DNA from: Pirellulales bacterium
GTDB lineage: Bacteria; Planctomycetota; Planctomycetia; Pirellulales; JAICIG01
Assembly (NCBI GenBank): GCA_035533075.1
Contig: DATLUO010000018.1
Span: 1-64,000, forward strand
Direction of reading: 5' to 3'
Length of the DNA: 64,000 nt
Numbering within the stretch: position 1 is the first letter of the stretch; each line of letters starts with the position of its first letter. Below, piece by piece: positions 57,473 to 64,000 of the stretch. The position numbers and the translations under genes were made by a program. The notes below the pieces were generated by a model, which did no database searches, was not told where the DNA came from, and saw only the letters and a list, made by a program, of their open reading frames with translations.

Positions 57473-59251
57473 ATGGCGCCCTCGGATCCACCGCGATGGA
57501 GCGGTCCCGCGCCGGTTCCGGCGGGCGGACCCGCATCCAATGGCCAAGGCGCTCCGGCCCCGTTGCGACCCCTACCCTTGGCAAAACCGGGCACGCCCCA
57601 ACCGCCGGCATCGCACGCGCCCGCCCCTCCACCGGTTTCGCCGCAACCCGTCCCTCAAGGCGTGGCGCCGCAGCCGGCAGCTCGCCCGGCGGCCGCGCCG
57701 CAGCCGGCCGTGGCCCCCCGGCCCGTCATTGCGCCGCAAGCGGTCCCGGTGGCGCGTCCCATGCCGCTCTCCGCGAATTTGCCGCGACCGATTCCGCTGC
57801 CTGCGGCCGGCACCACCGATCCGACGAAGATTCGTCTCCGCCACGAGGAGAGGGAAGAGGACGAGCAATTCAAAGTTGTGGCCCGCAATGCTCCGCCGTG
57901 GCTCATCAGTTGCCTCGTACATCTGACGCTCGTGGTGGTGCTCGGCTTGTGGTACATCTCGGGGCAACGCAAGTTTTCGGGCGTCGTGCTGGACGTCTAT
58001 GCCGAGGACGCGGGCGAACAGCTTCTCGACGTGACGTCGTTGGACAGCATCGGCCAGGCTCAGCCCGACGAGGCGCTGCTGACGCCGGACAATTTGGAAA
58101 AGGTCGAAGATCCGTTTGCGCCCGACCCTTCGCTGCCGACCCTGGCCCTGGAGACTTCCGAGCCGAGCGCGATTCCGCTCGACAAGCCGCACATTTCGCT
58201 GGCGCTGGCGGGCCGCGAACCGGGGACCAAGGCCACCTTGCTGGGTAAATACGGCGGCAACCCCGATACCGAGGCGGCGGTGGGGCGGGCGCTGGCCTGG
58301 TTGAAGCTGCAACAACGCAAAGACGGCTCGTGGAGCCTCAAGGGGCCTTATCGTTCGGGCGCGGTCGGCGGGCGCGACGTGCCTGAATCGGCCACGGCCA
58401 TGGCGCTGTTGGCCTTTCAAGGCGCCGGACATACGCACCTCAAGGGCGAATACAAAAAGCAGGTGGCCGACGGTCGGAAGTGGCTCTTGTATCACCAGGG
58501 GAGCGACGGCAATTTCTTTCAGGAGGGCGGCGCCAGCAATCACTGGTTCTATGCGCACGGCCAATGCACGATCGCGCTCTGCGAGCTGTATGGCATGACC
58601 AAAGACCCCGAGTTGAAGCGGCCCGCCGAGCTGGCGATCAAGTATTGCATCGACACGCAGGAGCCTGAGCTGGGCGGGTGGCGTTATATGCCGCGCAGCG
58701 ACAGCGACACCTCTGTGACGGGCTGGATTGTGATGGCCCTGCAAAGCGCCCGCATGGCCGGCCTCGACGTGCCGAGCCCCGTGTTGGAAAAGATCGGCGG
58801 GTATCTCGACAAGGTGACGCCCGACGGCAGCCGCTACGGCTACCAGGTCGACATGGACCCGACGCTGACGATGACCGCCGAAGCGCTGCTCTGCCGGCAG
58901 TACCTGGGATGGCGGCGCGACGACCCGCGGCTGATTCATGGCGTGGAGCTGCTCTCGCAAAATCTTCCCCGCTATGAAGACCGAGACGTCTACTATTGGT
59001 ATTACGGCACGCAGGTGATGCACCACATGGAGGGCAAGTATTGGACGGCCTGGAACGGCGCGCTGCGCGACATGCTGGTCAGCCACCAGGAACAGACCGG
59101 CCTGGAAAAAGGGAGCTGGGATCCGCTGGGCGAGCATCCCGACCGCTGGCCGAACCTGGGCCAGGGCGGCCGCCTGTACACGACCTGCCTCTCGGTCTAC
59201 ATGCTGGAAGTCTATTACCGCCATTTGCCGATCTACGGCGTGAAGCGGTAA
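57473..59251 (+). CDS. Squalene/prenyltransferase-like cyclase-fold membrane protein
   Basis: 592 residues. An N-terminal Pro/Ala-rich region (1-115), one membrane helix (WLISCLVHLTLVVVLGLWYI, about 140-160), a Glu/Asp-rich linker and a C-terminal alpha/alpha-barrel domain of the squalene-hopene-cyclase/prenyltransferase type (about 270-590; GRALAWLKLQQRKDGSWSLK, GWRYMPRSDSDTSVTGWIVM). Proteins of this kind are abundant in planctomycetes; the DxDD active-site motif of true cyclases is absent, so it probably has no terpene-cyclase activity. The start is ATG 57473 with GGAG upstream. Confidence 0.85.
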   Translation: MAPSDPPRWSGPAPVPAGGPASNGQGAPAPLRPLPLAKPGTPQPPASHAPAPPPVSPQPVPQGVAPQPAARPAAAPQPAVAPRPVIAPQAVPVARPMPLSANLPRPIPLPAAGTTDPTKIRLRHEEREEDEQFKVVARNAPPWLISCLVHLTLVVVLGLWYISGQRKFSGVVLDVYAEDAGEQLLDVTSLDSIGQAQPDEALLTPDNLEKVEDPFAPDPSLPTLALETSEPSAIPLDKPHISLALAGREPGTKATLLGKYGGNPDTEAAVGRALAWLKLQQRKDGSWSLKGPYRSGAVGGRDVPESATAMALLAFQGAGHTHLKGEYKKQVADGRKWLLYHQGSDGNFFQEGGASNHWFYAHGQCTIALCELYGMTKDPELKRPAELAIKYCIDTQEPELGGWRYMPRSDSDTSVTGWIVMALQSARMAGLDVPSPVLEKIGGYLDKVTPDGSRYGYQVDMDPTLTMTAEALLCRQYLGWRRDDPRLIHGVELLSQNLPRYEDRDVYYWYYGTQVMHHMEGKYWTAWNGALRDMLVSHQEQTGLEKGSWDPLGEHPDRWPNLGQGGRLYTTCLSVYMLEVYYRHLPIYGVKR

Positions 59252-59293
59252 GCACCAGGCGTGGTCCCACCCTACCTGGCGCACGCTCCGCAC

Positions 59294-62200
59294 TTACTGG
59301 GCAATCTTGGCAAAGAACTCGTCGGAGGCCAGCAACTGGGCCCAGACCTGCTGGTCGGTGGTGTCCCGCTGCAGCTCGATGGAGAACATCGCCAGACCGC
59401 CCGGATCGACCGGACGGTCCAGGAAGTCGAGGTCGTCGATGAACGGCACGATGCCCGTCGAGCGGTCGTTGAGGTCGACCGGCGATTGATAATAGCCGCT
59501 CACTTCCAGCTCGTGGTACTCCAGGCTGTTGAAAATGATCTCGGCCACCTGCTCGCGCGTGATGCCATTGGCCAGCAGCGTTTCGAAGTAGCTGACTGCC
59601 GAAGGTTCGGGGTTGCGGCCCAGACCCAAGCGGAACAGGCGCGTGATAAAGCCGGCGTCGGTGCTTCCGGCAAGGTAGAAGAACTCCGGCGTGCCGACGA
59701 CGTTGGCCTCTGTGTCTTCCAACGTCTCGCGTTGGCTGACGATGGTGATCCAGAACGCCATGCCCGACGGATCGGGAGCGCGGCCCAGGAATTTCTCGAA
59801 GATGCCCGTCACCAGGTCGGCGCCCAATTCGCCCGGCATGGCCGCGGCCACGATCTCCTGGGCCACCTGTTGCCGCGACACGCCTTGGTCCAGCATCGGC
59901 GTCCAATAGGCCAGCGCCGACGGATCGACCGCGCGGTGCAGCAGATCGCGATAAATCTCTTGGACAAATCGCTGATTCAACGTTCCCACGGTGCCATCGG
60001 GCAGCAGCTCCTCCAAGATCGCCGCGGCCGTGGTGATCGTGGCCGAGGTAGATCCATCGCTGATGCGGACCGTGACGGCGAACGTTCCCTCGTCGAGATA
60101 GTTGTGCGTGCCCGTGACGGTGTAGGTGGTGCCCGATTCCGAGACCGTGCCGGTGGAGCTGGTGCCGTCGCCCCAGTCGATCGTGACGTTGAAGTTTCCG
60201 ACCGTTTCGCCGCCGTTGGCGTGCAAGAAAGTAGCCACGGGCACGTTGACCAAAGGCGTGCGTTCGAAGCCGCTGATGGGGACGGCGGTGCCCGAAATCG
60301 CGGCCGGAGCAACGTCGGCCGCGCTTGTGGCCGTGGCCGAGCTGCCACCGACATCGGCCACCGTCACGGTGACCGTAAACGTGCCTTCCTGTGCGTAGGT
60401 GTGCGAGCCATTGACCATGAAGCCGCCGCTCGTCGCGGCCACGGCGCCTGCGCTCGAAGTGCCGTCGCCCCAGTCGACGGTCGCGGCGTAATCGCTCAGC
60501 GTGCCGTTCGGATCGGCGTCGGTGAAGGTGGCGACGGTGCCCGTGAAGGCGGTCAGCTCGGTGGGCGTCAGGGTGACACCGGCGGCCGTCAGCGGAGCGT
60601 CGGCGACGTGCGCGGCGCCCTGGACGGTGGCGGTGCTGCCGCCCGCGTCGCGAATGATGACGCGCGGCGAATCGACGCCTTCCTCCAGGTAGGTGTGCGT
60701 GGCCTTGACTTGGAAGCCGCCGCCGTTGGCCGCGATGCTTCCGGCGGAGGTTGTGCCGTCGCCCCAGTCGATGGTCGCCGTGTAGTCGCCGGCAACCCCG
60801 GCCGGATCGGCATCGGTAAAGCTGGCCACCGCGACGGTGAACGAGGCGCCTTCCGTGGCCGTGATGGTGGCGGCCGTCGCCGTGAGCGGTGCATCCGTGA
60901 CCAGCGCGATGCTATTGGCGGTGGCCTTGCTGCCGCCTCGATCGAGCATGGCGACCGTAATGTTGTACGTCCCTTCCTCGGCATACGTGTGCGTGCCGCC
61001 GACGTCGAAGCCGCCGCTGACGTTGGCCGCGACGGTGCCAGTGGTCGTCGTGCCGTCTCCCCAGACGATTTGGGTGGCATAGTCGCTGACCGCGCCGCCG
61101 GGATCGGCATCGGTGAACGTCGCCACGACGCCCGTGAAGGCAATGCCCTCGGTGGGAGTCACCGCTACGCCGGCGGCCGCGAGCGGCGCGTCGCTGATGA
61201 TCGCCGTGCTGTTGGCCGTGGCGGTGCTGCCGCCGACGTCGGAGATGGTCACGGTGACGGCGTTGGTTCCTTCTTCCGCAAAAGTGTGCGTGCCGGTAAC
61301 CTGAAAGACACCGCCGCCATTGGCCGCCACCGAGCCGACGCTGCGCGTGCCGTCGTTCCAATCGATCGTGACTTTGTAGTCGGCGACGGTGGCGCCGGGA
61401 TCGGCGTCGGTGAAGGTGGCCACCACGGCGGTAAACGAGGCGCCTTCGGTGGGCGTGAGCGTTGTCGCGGCGGCGCTGAGGGGCGCGTCGGCAACGTTGA
61501 TGGTCGCGGTCGCGGTGCCGGTCGCCGTGCCGGGCGCGTCGTCGGCCAAGACGATCGTCGCGGTCGGACTCCCTTCCTCGGCATAAACATGGCTGCCACT
61601 GACGGTGATGTTGCCGTCGCCCGCGGTCGAGACGGAACCGGTGCCGGTGCTTCCGTCGCCCCAATCGATCGAGGCCGTGAAATCGCCGGGCACGTTGCCG
61701 GCATACGTCGCATCGGTGAACGTGGCCAAGGCGCCGGTGAACGTGGCGCCTTCGGTGCTGCTGGCCGTGATGTTGGGTCCGGGCGCCAGGGTGTCGTTGT
61801 CGGCGACGCTGGCGGTGCCGGTGGCCGTGGCCGCGGCGGTGCCCGGTGCGCCGTCGGTCAAGATGACGGTGAGCGAGTAGCCACCTTCATCGGCATAGAG
61901 GTGATCGCCGCTGACCACCAGACTGGCCGAGCCTCCTGGACCGGCGACACCGGCGATGGTGCCCGTTGTTGTCGTGCCGTCGCCCCAGTCGATGGTGGCG
62001 GTGAAGTCGGTCGGTGGGTTGTCGGTGTAGGTCGTGTCGGAGAAGGAGGCCACGCTGCCGGTGAACGTCTTGCCTTCGGTCGCGCTGAGGGTGGCCGCGC
62101 CGGGAACCAGCGTGTCGCCCTCCGCCACGACGGCGGTCGCTGTGGCCGTCGCGGTCGCCGTGCCGGGCGCGTCGTCGATCAGCGTCACCGTTATGGGGAA

Positions 62201-64000
62201 GGATCCCTCGTCGGCATAGATATGGCTGCTGCTGACGGTGAAGTTGCCGTCGCCCGCGGTCGAGACGGAACCGGTGCCGATGCTTCCGTCGCCCCAGTCG
62301 ATCGTCGCGGTCATGTCGGCCGCGTCATTGTTCGGGTAGCCGGAGTCGGCAAACACCGCCACGGTGCCGCTCGCGGCCGTCCCTTCCGTGCCGGTGAACG
62401 TGACCGGCGTGGCCGAGGGTGTGAAGGCATCGGCCTCGGCGACGATAGCCGTGCTGGTGATCGCAACGTCGGTCAATGTGCTCGGCGGGTCATCGCTGAA
62501 CGAGGCCAGCACGGTGTAGGTGCCTTCGTCGGCGTAGGTGTGTCCGCCGCTGATCGTAAACGGGCCGCCCGTCGGGCCCGTAACTGTGCCGGCGGTCGCG
62601 GTGCCGTCGCCCCAATCGACCGAAGCAGTGAAGTCGCCGGCGATTTGCAGCGGATTGCCGGTATCGGTGAAACTGGCGACGGCACCGTTGAACGAACCGC
62701 CTTCGGTGGGCGTAATCGTCGCCGCAATGAGACTGCCGGAATCGCCCTCGGCGACCACTTCGACGAGGGTGGTGGTGGCGGTGGCCGCCGGAACCGCGCT
62801 GGTTTCGGTCGTCGTCACCGTAATGGTGAAGCTGCCCTCGTCCACGTAGGTGTGGTGGCCGGTGACCGTGAAGGGCGATTCCGACCCGCTCACCGTACCG
62901 GCACTCGCCGTACCGTCGCCCCAGTTGATCGTGCTGGAATAGGCGCCGGCTGAATCGGTGGTGCCACTATCGTTAACGAAAGCCACAATGGCCGTCGCCG
63001 AACTGCCTTCGGTCGCCGCGAAGGCCGCGGCGGGGGTCAGCGAAAGGTCGGCCTCGGCGATGTTTGCCGTGGCCGTGGTCGTGGCGTTGGCGGTGCCGGG
63101 CGCGTCCTCGGCGATACTAGCGGTGATGGTGTAGGCGCCGTCTTCGGCGTAGGTGTGGTTGCCGCTCACCGTGAAGTTGCCGTCGCCCGCGGTCGAAACA
63201 GAACCCGCGCCGATGCTTCCGTCGCCCCAGTCGATGGTCGCGGTCATGTCGGCCGCGTCATTGGTCGGGTAGCCAGCGTCGGCAAACACCGCCACGCTGC
63301 CGCTCGCGGCCGTCCCTTCCGTGCCGGTGAACGTGACGGGCGTGGCCGAGGGGGCGAACGCATCCGCCTCGGCGACCGTGAGCGTGCCGGTTTGCGCATC
63401 GCTGGCGGTGCCGGGGGCGTTGTCGGTCAGCGTGGCCACGACCGTGTAAACGCCTTCATCGGCGTAGGAATGGGCTGACACGGAGAGCGTGAAATGCCCC
63501 GCGCCGTCGCTGGTGACCGTGGCATTGCCGGCACCTGTGGTGTAGGTGGTGCCGTCGCCCCAGTCGAACGTGCCCGTGAAGTCGGCCGGATTGTTTCCGG
63601 GATAGCCCAGGTCGCCGAACACCGCCGCGGTTCCGCCGACGAGCTCGTTTTCACGGATGGTGCCTGTGGTGACTGAGGAGGGCGTCAAGGTGTCTCGCTC
63701 GGCGACGCTCACCGAATTGCTGACCGGCGTGGCGGTGAAATTCGCGCTGGGCTCCTGGATCGTGACGGTGTAGTTGCCGCTCAACTCGTCGGCGTAGGTG
63801 TGGTCGCCGGTGACAATAAAACTGCCCGGAAAGTCGGCCAGGGTGGAAATACTGCCCGGCGTCGTCACGCCGTCGCCCCAGTCGATCGACGCGGTGAACT
63901 GGCCGGGGTCCGAGGTCTCGAAATCCTGGAACGTGGCCAATTGGACGCCTGTGAGGACCTGACCTTCGGCAGCGCTGATCGAGCCACCGGCGGTGACGGC
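59294..64000 (-). CDS. Giant PKD/Ig-like repeat protein with DUF4214 (5' end beyond window)
   Basis: At least 1,568 residues; the frame is open to the right edge. It carries thirteen repeats of about 95-110 residues, each with IDWGDG, HTYADEGSF-like and VADxxGS motifs, the PKD/Ig-like beta-sandwich of surface proteins. Repeats with GSVSTAGDGNFTVS (near 62300 and 63200) are almost identical at DNA level. The C-terminal 230 residues are DUF4214 repeats (FVQEIYRDLLHRAVDPSALA, IFEKFLGRAPDPSGMAFW, LFRLGLGRNPEPSAVSYF). This is likely a secreted or surface adhesin. Confidence 0.9.
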   Translation of the reverse strand, partial: AVTAGGSISAAEGQVLTGVQLATFQDFETSDPGQFTASIDWGDGVTTPGSISTLADFPGSFIVTGDHTYADELSGNYTVTIQEPSANFTATPVSNSVSVAERDTLTPSSVTTGTIRENELVGGTAAVFGDLGYPGNNPADFTGTFDWGDGTTYTTGAGNATVTSDGAGHFTLSVSAHSYADEGVYTVVATLTDNAPGTASDAQTGTLTVAEADAFAPSATPVTFTGTEGTAASGSVAVFADAGYPTNDAADMTATIDWGDGSIGAGSVSTAGDGNFTVSGNHTYAEDGAYTITASIAEDAPGTANATTTATANIAEADLSLTPAAAFAATEGSSATAIVAFVNDSGTTDSAGAYSSTINWGDGTASAGTVSGSESPFTVTGHHTYVDEGSFTITVTTTETSAVPAATATTTLVEVVAEGDSGSLIAATITPTEGGSFNGAVASFTDTGNPLQIAGDFTASVDWGDGTATAGTVTGPTGGPFTISGGHTYADEGTYTVLASFSDDPPSTLTDVAITSTAIVAEADAFTPSATPVTFTGTEGTAASGTVAVFADSGYPNNDAADMTATIDWGDGSIGTGSVSTAGDGNFTVSSSHIYADEGSFPITVTLIDDAPGTATATATATAVVAEGDTLVPGAATLSATEGKTFTGSVASFSDTTYTDNPPTDFTATIDWGDGTTTTGTIAGVAGPGGSASLVVSGDHLYADEGGYSLTVILTDGAPGTAAATATGTASVADNDTLAPGPNITASSTEGATFTGALATFTDATYAGNVPGDFTASIDWGDGSTGTGSVSTAGDGNITVSGSHVYAEEGSPTATIVLADDAPGTATGTATATINVADAPLSAAATTLTPTEGASFTAVVATFTDADPGATVADYKVTIDWNDGTRSVGSVAANGGGVFQVTGTHTFAEEGTNAVTVTISDVGGSTATANSTAIISDAPLAAAGVAVTPTEGIAFTGVVATFTDADPGGAVSDYATQIVWGDGTTTTGTVAANVSGGFDVGGTHTYAEEGTYNITVAMLDRGGSKATANSIALVTDAPLTATAATITATEGASFTVAVASFTDADPAGVAGDYTATIDWGDGTTSAGSIAANGGGFQVKATHTYLEEGVDSPRVIIRDAGGSTATVQGAAHVADAPLTAAGVTLTPTELTAFTGTVATFTDADPNGTLSDYAATVDWGDGTSSAGAVAATSGGFMVNGSHTYAQEGTFTVTVTVADVGGSSATATSAADVAPAAISGTAVPISGFERTPLVNVPVATFLHANGGETVGNFNVTIDWGDGTSSTGTVSESGTTYTVTGTHNYLDEGTFAVTVRISDGSTSATITTAAAILEELLPDGTVGTLNQRFVQEIYRDLLHRAVDPSALAYWTPMLDQGVSRQQVAQEIVAAAMPGELGADLVTGIFEKFLGRAPDPSGMAFWITIVSQRETLEDTEANVVGTPEFFYLAGSTDAGFITRLFRLGLGRNPEPSAVSYFETLLANGITREQVAEIIFNSLEYHELEVSGYYQSPVDLNDRSTGIVPFIDDLDFLDRPVDPGGLAMFSIELQRDTTDQQVWAQLLASDEFFAKIAQ

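Noticed and set aside
59261-62953. A + strand open frame of 1,230 codons opposite the giant repeat protein
   Set aside because: It is the shadow of the - strand repeat protein: Gly/Arg/Val-rich with no fold pattern, and a product of high GC codon bias. The - strand frame has clear IDWGDG domains and DUF4214.

Overview
The window is GC-rich bacterial chromosome with the gene content of a planctomycete, most likely of the Pirellulales type (inference from gene families, not from a marker gene). Supporting families are a DUF1559 prepilin-like protein, a giant PVC-type dehydrogenase with a c-type haem motif and a DUF1080 domain, large Ser/Thr kinases fused to STAND ATPase and formylglycine-enzyme-like domains, a DUF4214-terminated Ig/PKD repeat protein, a squalene-cyclase-like membrane protein, Uma2 nuclease-like and DUF3467 proteins. 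I see no rRNA, tRNA, CRISPR array or intact insertion sequence.

Layout. 0.2-7 kb: secreted and membrane proteins, a glycosyltransferase broken by a one-base frameshift, a universal stress protein, and a small accessory group (an unknown protein overlapping a HEPN-like protein, then an Imm21-like immunity protein). 7-20 kb: a YgiQ-type radical SAM protein, a repeat-rich non-coding kilobase, the 1,352-residue dehydrogenase, a RelE-type toxin-antitoxin pair, an S9 peptidase overlapping a Ser/Thr kinase, and an Uma2 protein. 20-32 kb: heterotetrameric sarcosine oxidase genes (soxB, soxD and a soxA-soxG fusion), interrupted by a DUF4058-like gene and by a kinase/STAND + SUMF1 gene pair. 32-38 kb: a beta-CASP metallo-beta-lactamase, a DUF1559 protein, and a dioxygenase / MFS transporter / ArsI-like VOC group. 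38-55 kb: a mostly + strand biosynthetic operon (GT2 on the opposite strand, E1 alpha and beta of a ThDP dehydrogenase, two sugar epimerase/dehydratases, a PhyH oxygenase, three methyltransferases, an SDR, an acetolactate-synthase-like ThDP enzyme, an alcohol dehydrogenase and a reversed HldE-like nucleotidyltransferase-kinase). Two small toxin-like modules have been inserted into it. 55-64 kb: a LutA-like Fe-S protein, DUF3467 protein, cyclase-like membrane protein and the 3' part of a giant repeat protein that runs off the right edge.

The most unusual property is repeat DNA. At least thirteen loci carry tandem repeats with a period of exactly 7 bp but different unit sequences, and many abut a start or stop codon. 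One array (GGTTCAG x3 on the - strand, 25787-25807) lies at the point where a kinase-STAND reading frame stops and the frame of its probable second half opens. Adding one unit or removing two would fuse the two genes, so this is a candidate phase-variable switch or a recent repeat-driven gene split. Several palindromic repeat families also sit in spacers and, in frame, inside genes (soxAG, the kinase, the SUMF1 protein, a dioxygenase, the DUF1559 protein).

Limits: all family calls are by eye from translated sequence. Starts were moved to internal ATG/GTG codons where a ribosome-binding site or family length argued for it.
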